Positions 17,091 through 26,750 are shown, counted from the stretch's first letter. The stretch is DNA of 64,000 bases from Ancylothrix sp. D3o (GCF_025370775.1 NZ_JAMXEX010000010.1:67131-131130); one strand, 5' to 3'. Numbers and translations are program-made. The notes: generated by a model not told the origin, from the sequence alone.

Positions 17091-18596
17091 TTATTCATGT
17101 TTTGTGCCATCTGGCATGATCGCGCCGGTGAGTTTTGCGTTTTTGAGGATGGCTGGATTTACTCTGATGTTGAAGGCGCCGGGTAAGCTTCTTTTGTAGA
17201 TCCCTTCTGTATCTGGACAATGGAGTTTTGCGCCCATTAAATTTGCACCCGCTAGGTTTGCGTCAGTTAGGTTTGCACCCTCTAGGTTTGCACCCTCTAG
17301 GTTTGCATTGGTCAGATTTGCATTGGTGAGATTTGCATTCTTAAAACTTGCCTTACTTAAGTTTGCACCATGTAAGTTTGCCGTAGTTAAATTAGCCCTA
17401 TCCAAGTTAACGCCACATAGAATAGCCTTTTCAAGGTTCGCATTAGGGGCAATCAAATATGCACCTGCTTTAACGGGATCAAAATTGATAGGAAATCGAG
17501 CCTCGCTATCATATAAAGTACCTTCTAGGATTGCATTTTCCAGGTTAGCACCGTAAAGGTCAACGCCATTACCTCTTAAATCTGCTCTGGTTAAATTGGC
17601 ACCACTTAAGTTAGCGTTTCTGAGATTGGCTGAGGTTAAATCTGCGGCTATGAGTCTTGCTTTACTCAAATTAGCATTATTCAAAGTTGCTCGAATAAGT
17701 TTAGCTTCAGATAATTCTGCCTCGCTGAGATTGGCTGAAATCAAAATCGCCTCTTGCAGATTCGCTTTCAATAAATCTGCTTGGCTTAATTTTGCGCTAC
17801 GCATATCTGCTTGCATTAGATTCACTTCCCTTAAATTTGCCCTTTTAAAATTAGCATAAGCGAGTTGAGCTAGGCATAAGTTGGCTTGATAAAGGTCGGC
17901 ATTTTCCAAAATACCTCCCTCTAGCTTAATCATTTGTAAGTGAGCCTTAGATAAGTAACAATTCGTCAAGTTTGCTTGAGTCAAATTTTGGTTTACCAAA
18001 TTAATATTTATTAAGTTAGCTCCTGAAAGATTCGCTTTACTTAAGTTGCATTCCTGATTTATCGTTAAATTTTTTCCACTTAAGTTGACACCCGCTAAGT
18101 TAATGCCTTTAAAATTGCGTTTTCCTTCCTTATACTTTTTTAAAAATTCTTCACAAATGACAAATTGTTCCTGATTTTCCTCTCGTATTTCTTCAATTCT
18201 TTCTGCTACCTTACCAGATTCTTGAGGAAATTCGCCCTCAATAATGTTTTGATTGAGATACCCTTCAACCCGATTATTAAATTGCCTTAAAATTTGCTCT
18301 TCCTCAACTTTTACTCCTTCCAAAAACCCCAAATCACCGCCATTCGCCAAAGACTGACGCCCATCGCCGCTGTTTTTTAAATAATGGATAATTTTGGCAA
18401 AATCAGCTTTCAAAGCATCTAACTCGTTTTGCAAATTAGCGGGCAATTTAGCAGAAGAAATCGTGTTAAATTTTTCTGCGAGAACATCTAAGCGAAATTC
18501 AATATCGGCCACATATTTTTTAATGGCGATTTGCTGAGTTTCCAAGTGCAAAACCCGTGAGGCTAAAGATGCGAATTCCCGTTCTAAGTCTGACAT
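17091..18596 (-). CDS. Coiled-coil and pentapeptide-repeat protein
   Basis: A 501-residue protein. Residues 1-60 form a coiled coil (LEREFASLASRVLHLETQQ), 60-165 are charged and helical, and from about 168 to 490 there are around 60 pentapeptide repeats of the A(N/D)LxX type (ANLSGANL, ADLLKANL), which fold as a right-handed quadrilateral beta-helix. One interruption near 360-385 (LYDSEARFPINFDPVKAGAYL) is a typical loop segment. No enzyme domain, signal peptide or membrane helix. Pentapeptide proteins are abundant in cyanobacteria and mostly of unknown role. The long plus-strand frames opposite the repeats are mirror artefacts of the repeat period. Confidence 0.9.
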   Translation of the reverse strand: MSDLEREFASLASRVLHLETQQIAIKKYVADIEFRLDVLAEKFNTISSAKLPANLQNELDALKADFAKIIHYLKNSGDGRQSLANGGDLGFLEGVKVEEEQILRQFNNRVEGYLNQNIIEGEFPQESGKVAERIEEIREENQEQFVICEEFLKKYKEGKRNFKGINLAGVNLSGKNLTINQECNLSKANLSGANLININLVNQNLTQANLTNCYLSKAHLQMIKLEGGILENADLYQANLCLAQLAYANFKRANLREVNLMQADMRSAKLSQADLLKANLQEAILISANLSEAELSEAKLIRATLNNANLSKARLIAADLTSANLRNANLSGANLTRADLRGNGVDLYGANLENAILEGTLYDSEARFPINFDPVKAGAYLIAPNANLEKAILCGVNLDRANLTTANLHGANLSKASFKNANLTNANLTNANLEGANLEGANLTDANLAGANLMGAKLHCPDTEGIYKRSLPGAFNIRVNPAILKNAKLTGAIMPDGTKHE

Positions 18597-18740
18597 ATAG
18601 CAAAAACCGGGTGCCGGCTGGAGTTATTTGATCGAATTTTATCACTTATCCCCACAAAAAATCATCCCTTCAAATAGCCACCGGCCCGAAGCTTTTTCTG
18701 TGTAAAAGCCGATTGAAAACCACCGGCATTAACTACATTT

Positions 18741-19556
18741 TTAAATCAAATAAGAACACCAATCACTCCAACTTCCCGCATACAATTTAGCATTCTTAAC
18801 CCCCGCCATTTCCAGCGAAAGCAAATTAACACAAGCCGTCACCCCCGAACCACAATAAACCACAATTTCATCCGCGTTAATCGCCTTTTCCCACCGGCCT
18901 TTTTGCTCATCCACCGGCCTTACCATCCCCTCATTATTTGTCACCTCCTGCCAAGGAAAATTAACCGCCCCCGGAATATGCCCAGCCACCGGATCTATCG
19001 GTTCCGTTTCCCCTCGATAACGGGCCGGTTCCCGTGAATCAACCAACATAAAATTTGCCAAATATTTCTGCTTTTTCACATACTCAATATCCACAGCTTT
19101 ATCCCCTTGCACTTGCGGAATAAAGACAGCCGGTTTTCGACTTGGCAACTCTGTTGTCACCGAATATCCCGCCGCCAACCAACCCGAAAAACCACCATCC
19201 AAAACCGCCACTTTCTCATGTCCTAAATAACGCAACAACCACCACAAACGCGACGCAAAAGCAAAGCGAGACGAATCATAAGCAACCACCAAAGTATCCC
19301 CATCAATTCCCATAGAAGATAACTTTCCTCCCAATTTTTCCACATTGGGTAAAGGGTGACGTCCGCCATGTTTTTGTACTTGACTGGAAAGATCCTGATT
19401 TAAGCCTAAATAAAACGCCCCAGGAATATGATTAGCCTTATATTCATTTTCTCCCCATTGCGGATCATTTAGCGAAAACCGGCAATCAACAATTACCACC
19501 TTTGCATCATCCAAATGTTCAAACAACCACTGAGGAGAAATCACCAAATTAGTCAT
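18741..19556 (-). CDS. sseA: Sulfurtransferase with two rhodanese domains (3-mercaptopyruvate sulfurtransferase type)
   Basis: A 271-residue cytosolic protein of normal length. The N-terminal inactive rhodanese domain (VVIVDCRFSL...GHIPGAFYL type) covers residues 1-135 and the catalytic one 150-271. The active-site loop is VVYCGSGVTACVNLL with the nucleophilic Cys; CGSGVTA is the loop usual for mercaptopyruvate sulfurtransferases, while classical thiosulfate enzymes carry CRKGVTA. It transfers sulfane sulfur to thiols or cyanide. The domain linker signature HIPGAVNFPWQEV is present. The gene appears to stand alone. Confidence 0.85.
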   Translation of the reverse strand: MTNLVISPQWLFEHLDDAKVVIVDCRFSLNDPQWGENEYKANHIPGAFYLGLNQDLSSQVQKHGGRHPLPNVEKLGGKLSSMGIDGDTLVVAYDSSRFAFASRLWWLLRYLGHEKVAVLDGGFSGWLAAGYSVTTELPSRKPAVFIPQVQGDKAVDIEYVKKQKYLANFMLVDSREPARYRGETEPIDPVAGHIPGAVNFPWQEVTNNEGMVRPVDEQKGRWEKAINADEIVVYCGSGVTACVNLLSLEMAGVKNAKLYAGSWSDWCSYLI

Positions 19557-19658
19557 ACTTCAAAAATTATTCATCGCAGATTAAAACAAATTTTACCTTG
19601 TTTAGCCTGCAATCGACAGCACCACCTTTAAAATTTTTCCACTTTTCTAGCTATCTTC

Positions 19659-20936
19659 TCATCCTCCAATATCTTTAACCTTCACCCCCCCAGCTTTTTG
19701 GGCATAAATTAAATTTTGCTCATACTCCTTAACTTTCGTTTGCGCCACCTTATATTGAGGACTTTCAACCGGCACCGCTTGCATTAACTTAATCGCATCT
19801 TGCCACTGACGAGAAACGCCTTTCCACTCATCCTCAGTTTTTGCCAGTTTAGCTAAATTAGCCGCCGTTGTTGCTCGATAAACCGCTTGCTGAAAAGGAT
19901 CAATTTGCAGCGAAACTTGCGGCGCTTCGATTTTAATTTTAGAAGGCTTTCCCGGCAAAGGAGGCGCATAAGGCACCGGCAGCGGCGCTTCCGAAATAAT
20001 CGGATTTTTAGCAAAAGTTGTATAAGTTGGCTTTGATGTCAAAATTTCAGGCGTTTGGGGACAAAAAAAAGTAGTAGAAACAAACCAGGGAAAACTTACA
20101 GGAAAACCCGAAATAACTTCCATCCCCATCGGATCAAAACCTTTAGTAATTTGTGTCAGTTGGGTAGAGCTATAACTTCTCAAAATTCCCAAAATAATAA
20201 TTAAAGGAATAAAAGCTTTTTGGAAAAATAACCAAATAAATTGACGCCACCTAAAAGCTGGTGGGCTTGGAATTAGTTTTTCAGCCTTGGAAGAAGTGGC
20301 CTCTAATTCAGGCTCAGTTACACTGTCAGCAACTTTTTCCTTTTCTTGATGCTGAGAATAAAGTCTTTTCTGTTCAGTCACACCCCCCGCAATTAAAAAC
20401 TGTTTTACTAAAAACTCAATTTGGTAAAAACCGGCAGCCACTCCTACCCAAAACAACCCAATTAAAACAACTTTTATTTCCAACCAACTCGGCTCCCAAA
20501 GCCAGCTTAAATTAAGATTAAAAAGCTGCAAAATTATTTCTATAAAAGCCGTAACTATCAAACTAGAAATAAGAAAAACCAACCAACTATATAAGCCTTC
20601 CCACCAACTAAGCAGACTGGGTAAAAGTCCTTGGTTTTGGGCCGGTGGAATTTTTTTAAAAAAGCCCTTTAAAAATAACTGAAAAATTTCCTGTCCAAAA
20701 GCTATCACGGGAATTGGAAAAAGCAAGGCCAAGATCATTAAAACCGTCAATAACTCTGGATTATCCGAGAAACTTTTGAAACCTTGGTAATTGAGACTAG
20801 CTATTATGCCGATAGAATAGAAAACTGCGGTTAGCAATACACATAAACCCGCAGATTTTAGCCAAGAACTAGGATAGGGAAACCATACCGGCCACAAAAA
20901 CGTTTTTGCGATTCCTTGGTTTGTCAATTGCCTCAT
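19659..20936 (-). CDS. Uncharacterised polytopic membrane protein with C-terminal helical repeat segment
   Basis: A 425-residue protein with hydrophobic helices at about residues 28-50, 62-82, 115-140, 155-180 and 235-255. Residues 195-230 are a Glu/Lys-rich cytosolic loop. The last 80 residues (YRATTAANLAKLAKTEDEWKGV, then QWQDAIKLMQAVP) are the short helical module that recurs at the C-termini of many cyanobacterial membrane proteins, with spacing like a single TPR. No catalytic motif seen. Function unknown. The gene ends about 100 bp upstream of the sulfurtransferase gene start on the same strand; a shared transcript is possible. Confidence 0.75.
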   Translation of the reverse strand: MRQLTNQGIAKTFLWPVWFPYPSSWLKSAGLCVLLTAVFYSIGIIASLNYQGFKSFSDNPELLTVLMILALLFPIPVIAFGQEIFQLFLKGFFKKIPPAQNQGLLPSLLSWWEGLYSWLVFLISSLIVTAFIEIILQLFNLNLSWLWEPSWLEIKVVLIGLFWVGVAAGFYQIEFLVKQFLIAGGVTEQKRLYSQHQEKEKVADSVTEPELEATSSKAEKLIPSPPAFRWRQFIWLFFQKAFIPLIIILGILRSYSSTQLTQITKGFDPMGMEVISGFPVSFPWFVSTTFFCPQTPEILTSKPTYTTFAKNPIISEAPLPVPYAPPLPGKPSKIKIEAPQVSLQIDPFQQAVYRATTAANLAKLAKTEDEWKGVSRQWQDAIKLMQAVPVESPQYKVAQTKVKEYEQNLIYAQKAGGVKVKDIGG

Positions 20937-21089
20937 AGGATTAAATTATGATAATCTCGGCTTAGCCTTCAGTAAAAAACAAATCAATTAAATGCTTGCC
21001 CGGACAAGCAAAATGAGCTTTTTGAGTAAAAAGTATCATCTTAATACAGAAACTAACACTTATTTTCCGCCTCCCAACCCAAAACTAAA

Positions 21090-22010
21090 ATGCAGCCCAC
21101 CGGCAATTTTACCCCCCAACAAACAGCAGACGGCTCCTTTACTTTTTTTTCACAAGAATTTGGCGAAAGCTTCCATTCACATTATGGAGCCAAGCAAGAA
21201 GCAGAATTGAAATTTGTCGAGCCGACTCAACTGAGGCAAAGAGCCCAACAATCGGCCCTTTATTTACTCGACATTTGTTATGGATTAGGGTACAACACAG
21301 CCGCCGCTTTAGAGACAATTTGGAAAACAAACCCCAACTGCCGAGTAGAATGGGTGGGTTTAGAATTAGAGCCAAGCGTACCAGCAAGCGCCCTAGCGCA
21401 CAACCTCCTCAATGGGTGGGCATCGCCAATTCCCGAACTTTTAGCTGAATTAGCCACCGAGCAAAAATTAGACACACCAAAAATCAAAGCCAACTTGCTC
21501 TTAGGCGACGCCAGACAAAGCATCCAGCAAGTGCAAAAAACAGGATTTAAAGCCGATGCTATCTTTCTTGATCCATTTTCGCCGCCCCATTGCCCGCAAT
21601 TGTGGACAGTAGAATTTTTAACCCTTGTAGCCGGTTGTCTGAAACCCGACGGTTTGCTGGCCACCTACTCCTCCTCAGCCGCCGCACGCAACGCCATGAA
21701 AGCAGCCGGTTTAAACATTGGTTCTACCCCCCCAGTGGGCCGGCGTTCTCCGGGTACCGTCGCTTGTAAAGAAACATTACAAAACGGCAACAACATCTAT
21801 GTAAATTCACTGAAACTTTCCGCCCAAGAAAGCGAGCATTTACGCACCCGCGCCGCCATTCCCTACCGTGACCCCCACCTACGAGACAATGCTCAAGAGA
21901 TTATTCTACGGAGAAAACTTGAACAGCAGACATCTCAGCTTGAGCCAACTCAAGCATGGAAAAAGCGGTGGGTAACAGCAAGAGATTCCCCTACGGGAAA
22001 CGTAACATAA
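21090..22010 (+). CDS. mnmD: tRNA mnm5s2U34 methyltransferase MnmD (DUF752 / MnmC N-terminal type)
   Basis: A 306-residue protein matching the methyltransferase half of MnmC without the oxidase half. Such stand-alone MnmD proteins methylate nm5(s2)U34 in the tRNA wobble position using S-adenosylmethionine. Seen motifs are GSFTFFSQEFGESFHSHYGA near the N-terminus, the SAM loop LDICYGLGYNTAAAL at about residues 63-77, GDARQSI, and the characteristic AIFLDPFSPPHCPQLWT at about 165-181. Residues 205-240 (SAAARNAMKAAGL, VGRRSPGTVA) fit the family C-terminus. Start ATG at 21090. Good family match; the precise tRNA substrate is inferred. Confidence 0.85.
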   Translation: MQPTGNFTPQQTADGSFTFFSQEFGESFHSHYGAKQEAELKFVEPTQLRQRAQQSALYLLDICYGLGYNTAAALETIWKTNPNCRVEWVGLELEPSVPASALAHNLLNGWASPIPELLAELATEQKLDTPKIKANLLLGDARQSIQQVQKTGFKADAIFLDPFSPPHCPQLWTVEFLTLVAGCLKPDGLLATYSSSAAARNAMKAAGLNIGSTPPVGRRSPGTVACKETLQNGNNIYVNSLKLSAQESEHLRTRAAIPYRDPHLRDNAQEIILRRKLEQQTSQLEPTQAWKKRWVTARDSPTGNVT

Positions 22011-22119
22011 CTTTAAAAAATACCCCGACTAGATAAAACACCTGTAACAATAAAATAAAGAAGCGAGTAAGCAAAAAATTTCCCCCTTTGATGCTGGCTT
22101 TTTCAAACACCCAAACACC

Positions 22120-22146
22120 AAGGCTCAAAACAGTCAATCGAGCCTT
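22120..22146 (+). terminator. Weak hairpin terminator candidate
   Basis: Seven base-pair stem AAGGCTC/GAGCCTT with a 13-base loop followed by TTAG, about 110 bp after the mnmD stop. The T tract is short. Confidence 0.35.
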
Positions 22147-22168
22147 TTAGCATCTCCGTAGAATAACT

Positions 22169-22189
22169 GATTTACCAGCAAGGTAAATC
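22169..22189. promoter_or_regulatory. Perfect inverted repeat upstream of the HD-GYP regulator
   Basis: GATTTACC-AGCAA-GGTAAATC, an eight-base perfect dyad with a five-base spacer, 106 bp before the GTG start. It could be an operator or a leader hairpin; nothing else in the gap explains it. Confidence 0.4.
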
Positions 22190-22294
22190 AAAGATAATCT
22201 CAAGGTAGTAAAAGCCCACTTAGGACTCGCAAAAGTTAAACATTCCGTCTTTAACTATCAAATTCTTTAAACTTTTCATTCACAAGGTGTTGCA

Positions 22295-23359
22295 GTGAGT
22301 TTCTTCGATACAGAATCCCCAAAAGTTCTGGTGGTAGACGACCACCCAGCCAGCCGGATGACCGCCGTTGCGCTGCTATCGGTAGAAGGCTACGAAGTCT
22401 TTGAAGCAGAAAGCGGGCCAGCCGCTCTTAAATGCGTCAGTCAAACAAATCCCGACTTAATTTTACTGGACGTAATGATGCCAGGAATGGACGGATTTGA
22501 GGTATGTCGTCGGCTCAAACATGACGAGCAGACACGACTAATCCCAGTCATATTCATTACAGCACTTAACGACAGGCGTTCGCGGATAAAAGGCATCGAA
22601 GCCGGTGGAGATGACTTTTTGACAAAACCTTTTGACCACCTCGAACTGGCGGCTCGTGTTAAGTCTTTAGTGGGGCAAAAACGCCTCAACGAAGACTTAG
22701 ATCACGCCGAGCAAGTTTTATTTTCCATAGCCAGAGCCGTCGAAAGCCGTGATCCCAATACAGGCGATCATTGCGAACGCCTTATCGCCTTGGGCAAAGC
22801 CTTCGGAGCTTATCTCCAGCTATCACGCAGTGAATTGCGAGATTTAATGTGGGGAAGTTACCTACACGATATTGGCAAAATAGGCATTCCTGACGCCGTA
22901 TTACTAAAACGTGGCCCCTTCACCGAACAAGAACGAGAAATTATGAACCAGCACGTTTTAATCGGCGAAAAAATTTGCTCACCTTTGCGGACAATGCGAG
23001 GAGTATTACCAATCATTCGCTACCATCACGAACGCTGGGATGGCACCGGCTACCCCGATGGTTTAGTCGGTGATGAAATTCCTTACATCGCCCAAGTATT
23101 TCAAATGATCGACATTTACGACGCCCTCACCAGCGAACGCCCCTATAAACGCGCCTTCACCCCAGAAGATGCCCTCAAAATTATGGCCGAGGAAACTAAC
23201 AAAGGCTGGCGCAACCCCAAACTAATTACCCAATTTACAGAGTTTATCAGTCAAAACTATCTAAAAGCCTTGCCAACATCAGAAGAGCAAAATGCCTTCT
23301 TTTCCCCAGCCCTCGGTGCCGCTTCGTGTGAGAACAGCATGATCTCGCGGGCATCCTAA
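22295..23359 (+). CDS. Two-component response regulator with HD-GYP domain
   Basis: A 354-residue protein. The N-terminal receiver domain covers residues 8-128, with the acidic pair at D15/D16, phospho-acceptor D59 (LILLDVMMPG) and K111 (FLTKPFD). The C-terminal HD-GYP phosphodiesterase domain starts near 140: HD at 191-192 (YLHDIGKIGIPD), H220, and HHERWDGTGYPDGL at 244-257, with the GYP motif intact. Such domains hydrolyse cyclic di-GMP. Metal and GYP residues are conserved, so it is probably active. The start is GTG at 22295 with AAGGTG just upstream. No histidine kinase gene is adjacent, so this is an orphan regulator. Confidence 0.92.
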   Translation: MSFFDTESPKVLVVDDHPASRMTAVALLSVEGYEVFEAESGPAALKCVSQTNPDLILLDVMMPGMDGFEVCRRLKHDEQTRLIPVIFITALNDRRSRIKGIEAGGDDFLTKPFDHLELAARVKSLVGQKRLNEDLDHAEQVLFSIARAVESRDPNTGDHCERLIALGKAFGAYLQLSRSELRDLMWGSYLHDIGKIGIPDAVLLKRGPFTEQEREIMNQHVLIGEKICSPLRTMRGVLPIIRYHHERWDGTGYPDGLVGDEIPYIAQVFQMIDIYDALTSERPYKRAFTPEDALKIMAEETNKGWRNPKLITQFTEFISQNYLKALPTSEEQNAFFSPALGAASCENSMISRAS

Positions 23360-23566
23360 ACAATCGGTGTATTTGTAAATTTCAACCCGCTATAAGGCAT
23401 AAAAATTCTTGCTAAAAAAGCGCGGCTAAATCAACCTAAAAATTATCCTTACCTCGATGAAACAATAAAAAAAATCCTGCCAAATTTTACGCCCACGATG
23501 ATTAATTGATCCCGCACCCTAAATAAAAATAGCTCAGCCCCACCGGCAAAACTCGCCAAAAAAACG

Positions 23567-23585
23567 CATGGTAAACTGTACCATG
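23567..23585. promoter_or_regulatory. CATGGTA dyad upstream of glmU
   Basis: CATGGTA-AACTG-TACCATG, a perfect seven-base inverted repeat 46 bp upstream of the glmU start codon. Candidate operator or leader hairpin. Confidence 0.35.
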
Positions 23586-23630
23586 TTTGTTTGAAATACA
23601 CTCCACTCCCAAATACAGGCAATTAAGCGA

Positions 23631-24980
23631 ATGGTAGCAGTAGCAATTTTAGCGGCTGGACGCGGTACGCGGATGAAATCAGACCTCCCCAAAGTCTTGC
23701 ACTCCTTGGGAGGACGCACGCTTTTAGAGCGAGTTCTCAATAGTTGTTTATCCGTTGAACCGTCCCGTCACTTGGTGATTGTTGGGTATGGCGGCGAAAA
23801 AGTCAAACAATCTTTAAATTATTGGGCCGGCATCGAATTCGTCGAACAAACCGAACAAAAAGGCACCGGCCACGCCGTCCAGCAAATTATCCCCTATATG
23901 CAAGGTATGACGGGAGATCTACTCGTTTTAAACGGCGACGTCCCGCTACTGCGAAAAGAAACGATTAAAATGCTGCTGGAAACGCACAGAAATCACGGCA
24001 ATGCAGCAACCTTACTAACAGCACAATTACCCGATCCCAAAGGCTACGGGCGCGTGTTTTGCGATAGTCAAAATCTCCTGAAAGAAATTGTTGAAGACCG
24101 CGACTGCTCACCGGCCCAAAAGCAAAACCGCCGCATTAATGCCGGTGTTTATTGTTTCCGTTGGTCTGCCTTAGCTGAAGTTTTACCAAAACTTTCGGCC
24201 AACAATGACCAAAACGAATATTACCTCACCGATGCCGTCAACTATCTCGACCCAGTGCGGGTAGTCGATGTGGACGACTATCAGGAAATTCTCGGAGTCA
24301 ATGACCGCAAACAGCTTGCCACCGCTTATAAAATTTTACAAACCAGAATTAAAGATGATTGGATGGCTGCCGGTGTCACCCTCATTGACCCCGATAGCCT
24401 GACAATTGATGATACCGTACAACTACACCCAGATGTTGTCATAGAACCGCAAACTCACTTACGCGGAAACACTGTGATCGGTGCCGGTTGTCGCATTGGC
24501 CCCGGTAGTTTGATTGAAAATAGCGAAATTGGCGAGAATGTTAACGTTTTGTATTCAGTTATTACTGATAGCAAAGTTTCGTCTGACACTCGAATTGGCC
24601 CCTATGCTCACCTACGCGGTCATGTAGATGTGGGTGCCGGTTGTCGCATTGGTAACTTTGTTGAAATAAAAAATACAAAGTTAGGCGAAAAAACAAATGT
24701 CGCTCACTTATCTTATTTAGGTGATGCGAGTTTAGGAAATCGGGTTAATGTTGGGGCCGGCACTATCACCGCTAATTACGACGGCGTAAATAAACATCCC
24801 ACCCACATCGGATCTAACAGCAAAATTGGCTCCAACAGCGTCTTAGTTGCGCCTGTAACTTTGGGGGAACAAGTCACAGTTGCAGCCGGTTCTGTTGTCA
24901 CTGAAGATGTTCCTAATGATAGTTTAGTTGTAGCTCGTTCTCGTCAAGTTGTCAAAGAAGGTTGGCGGATGAAATCTTGA
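23631..24980 (+). CDS. glmU: Bifunctional UDP-GlcNAc pyrophosphorylase / glucosamine-1-P N-acetyltransferase
   Basis: A 449-residue protein of normal GlmU length. The N-terminal nucleotidyltransferase has [18 protein letters not shown] at residues 7-24, QKGTGHAVQ and [11 protein letters not shown]. The C-terminal left-handed beta-helix (from about 250) shows hexapeptides such as [12 protein letters not shown], and the acetyltransferase site [17 protein letters not shown]. The enzyme makes UDP-N-acetylglucosamine from glucosamine-1-phosphate, acetyl-CoA and UTP, for peptidoglycan and surface polysaccharide. All key motifs are present. The gene is apparently monocistronic or joined to the following DUF29-like gene 71 bp downstream. 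Confidence 0.97.
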   Translation: MVAVAILAAGRGTRMKSDLPKVLHSLGGRTLLERVLNSCLSVEPSRHLVIVGYGGEKVKQSLNYWAGIEFVEQTEQKGTGHAVQQIIPYMQGMTGDLLVLNGDVPLLRKETIKMLLETHRNHGNAATLLTAQLPDPKGYGRVFCDSQNLLKEIVEDRDCSPAQKQNRRINAGVYCFRWSALAEVLPKLSANNDQNEYYLTDAVNYLDPVRVVDVDDYQEILGVNDRKQLATAYKILQTRIKDDWMAAGVTLIDPDSLTIDDTVQLHPDVVIEPQTHLRGNTVIGAGCRIGPGSLIENSEIGENVNVLYSVITDSKVSSDTRIGPYAHLRGHVDVGAGCRIGNFVEIKNTKLGEKTNVAHLSYLGDASLGNRVNVGAGTITANYDGVNKHPTHIGSNSKIGSNSVLVAPVTLGEQVTVAAGSVVTEDVPNDSLVVARSRQVVKEGWRMKS

Positions 24981-25051
24981 TTTAAAGCTACTTATCAAAG
25001 GTAATTGGTTTAATCCAATTACCGGCCCTCCCTTTATTCCCCACTCCCTAT

Positions 25052-25474
25052 ATGGAAGAACTTATACAAATACGCCAATTTATCCAGCAAGGCAAACTAA
25101 ATGAAGCCTTACAAATTGTCGATGAATTAGAAGAAATGAGTCTCAGTGATAAAATTAACAAAATTGATAGCTATGGTGTAATTCTTCTGATTCACTTAAT
25201 TAAGCAAAATGCAGAAAAACGCTCAACTCGCTCTTGGGAAATTTCCATTCAAAACTCTGTCCGAGAGATAAACAAAATTAATAAACGCAAAAAAACCGAG
25301 GGTTATTATCTTACTAACGAAGAACTTCTCCAAATTTTAGAAGAAGGCTATCCAATCGCCATCAAACGCGCTGCATTAGAAGCATTTGAAGGAAGATATG
25401 AAGCAGAAGAACTAGCCACAATGGTCAACCGGCCAGCAATTTTATCGCAAGCCATCGAACTTTTTAAAATATAA
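25052..25474 (+). CDS. DUF29-like cyanobacterial protein
   Basis: A 140-residue, mostly helical protein. Residues 18-75 (LQIVDELEEMSLSDKI, VILLIHLIKQ, then RSWEISIQNSVREI) resemble the core of DUF29, a family almost confined to cyanobacteria and without known function. The C-terminal half (ALEAFEGRYEAEELATMVNR) is a helical extension seen in one subgroup. No signal peptide or catalytic motif. It ends just before a strong terminator, so it is the last gene of its transcript; glmU lies 71 bp upstream on the same strand. Confidence 0.7.
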   Translation: MEELIQIRQFIQQGKLNEALQIVDELEEMSLSDKINKIDSYGVILLIHLIKQNAEKRSTRSWEISIQNSVREINKINKRKKTEGYYLTNEELLQILEEGYPIAIKRAALEAFEGRYEAEELATMVNRPAILSQAIELFKI

Positions 25475-25480
25475 AAAAAA

Positions 25481-25510
25481 ACCCGTTTTCTTTAAAGAAT
25501 CGGGCTTTTA
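25481..25510 (+). terminator. Rho-independent terminator after the DUF29-like gene
   Basis: Hairpin with CCCG/CGGG ends and the inner pairing TTCTTTAAAGAA, followed by CTTTTA. It begins seven bases after the stop codon. An A run precedes it, so it may also work for the convergent minus-strand gene ending at 25551. Confidence 0.75.
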
Positions 25511-25550
25511 ACTCAAAATTTTAACAATTCAACAGCGTACTAAAAACTAA

Positions 25551-26468
25551 TTACCGGCAACCCGTAATCACCCCATCCGGCAATTCCAAAGTATCGCCCA
25601 TTTCCGAGCCGGTGTGATAAGCAGCCAATAAAACCTCACTGGTTTTTCCCCAACCAATTGTCCCCGAATTATCCAGAGCAATTGCACCAAAATCGCGGTT
25701 ATTGTTGCCGGCTTCCGTAAAAGAACGTTCCATAGCTTCCGCTAAAGATAAACCATCCCCCACACGAATTACAATACGCGGAGCCAAACATTCATCAATA
25801 ATATGCTCACCGATGCCGGTGCAACTCACCCCCGCTTTTGCTGAAGCATAATTACCGGCCGGCATTGCCGAATCACTCACGCGACCAATTCTTTCAAAAC
25901 CCTTACCGCCGGTGGAAGTTCCTGCACAAATTCGACCTTCGCTATCCAAAGCTACCACACCAATTGTACCCGTGCCGGCCGGTTCTGCGACAACATTAGC
26001 CATCTCGCGGCTAAAATTATGATTACGTTCATCAATCCACTCTTTGAGACGTTGTTCAGTCAGAGGATCATAAACCGGCACACTCAACTCTCGCAACAAC
26101 TCAGCCGAACCAAAATCCGACAAAACCCGATCCGGCGAAGACTGTAAAAACTCCGCCAAAAGAATAGGATTTTGAACCCGCGAAACATTAATTACACCGC
26201 TGAATTGTTGAGCAAAACCATCCATCAGCGAAGCACTCATACGGATATGACCATCCGATTGTAAAACCGAACCGGTGCCGGCATTAAAACGCGGATCATC
26301 CTCAAGTAACTGAGCACCTTTTACCACCGCATCTTTAGCAGAAGCACCAGAACAAAGCAAAGCATAAACTTCTTCAACGACCTTAAAAAGAGACTTCCGC
26401 ACAGCATCTTTACCACCCTTAAGAGAACTGCCGGCGCCGCCATGAATAATTAATTTAGGTTGTACCAT
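25551..26468 (-). CDS. iaaA: Isoaspartyl peptidase / plant-type L-asparaginase
   Basis: A 305-residue Ntn-hydrolase precursor of normal length. The N-terminal signature is PKLIIHGGAGSSLKGG. The autocleavage site and catalytic Thr lie in AGTGTIGVVALDSEGRICAG (around 165-182), with the conserved TSTGGKGFERIGRVSDS and GIGEHIIDE downstream. The precursor cleaves itself before that Thr into alpha and beta subunits. The enzyme removes isoaspartyl residues from dipeptides and has asparaginase activity. The substrate balance cannot be read from sequence. The small DUF2256 gene lies 33 bp upstream on the same strand. Confidence 0.9.
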   Translation of the reverse strand: MVQPKLIIHGGAGSSLKGGKDAVRKSLFKVVEEVYALLCSGASAKDAVVKGAQLLEDDPRFNAGTGSVLQSDGHIRMSASLMDGFAQQFSGVINVSRVQNPILLAEFLQSSPDRVLSDFGSAELLRELSVPVYDPLTEQRLKEWIDERNHNFSREMANVVAEPAGTGTIGVVALDSEGRICAGTSTGGKGFERIGRVSDSAMPAGNYASAKAGVSCTGIGEHIIDECLAPRIVIRVGDGLSLAEAMERSFTEAGNNNRDFGAIALDNSGTIGWGKTSEVLLAAYHTGSEMGDTLELPDGVITGCR

Positions 26469-26501
26469 CTTGAGTGAGAAAAAAATTAAGAGGATTTTGA
26501 C

Positions 26502-26666
26502 TTAACGACCGTCGGAATTATCCGGCACAGCATTTGACCGGCGCCTCCGACATCGTTCTGAGCAATATTTCACATCATCCCAGCAATCGGCCCACTTTTT
26601 TCGCCAAGTAAAAGGACGCTGACAAACGGGACAAACTTTTGAGGGTAAATCAGACTTATTTCTCAT
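26502..26666 (-). CDS. DUF2256 zinc-finger-like small protein
   Basis: A 54-residue protein, short enough to be missed by length filters. Four cysteines form two pairs, [16 protein letters not shown] and [12 protein letters not shown], with the RPFTWRKKW core that defines DUF2256. The C-terminus is a polar tail. Two CxxC/CxxxC-type pairs suggest a zinc ribbon-like fold. DUF2256 proteins are widespread small proteins without an assigned role, sometimes fused to or located beside photolyase-related genes, which is not the case here. Start ATG at 26664-26666, stop TAA at 26502-26504. It may be co-transcribed with the isoaspartyl peptidase gene 33 bp downstream. Confidence 0.85.
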   Translation of the reverse strand: MRNKSDLPSKVCPVCQRPFTWRKKWADCWDDVKYCSERCRRRRSNAVPDNSDGR

Positions 26667-26750
26667 TGGTTAGCAGTCAACTCTCAGGAGTCTTGACTCA
26701 ATTCTCATTGCTCAAGAGTCAATTGTCAATGATCATTTGTTATTTTGTCC

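Noticed and set aside
17308-17859. Long plus-strand frames opposite the pentapeptide repeats
   Set aside because: The 15-base period of the pentapeptide gene keeps the opposite strand free of stops; they mirror the real gene.
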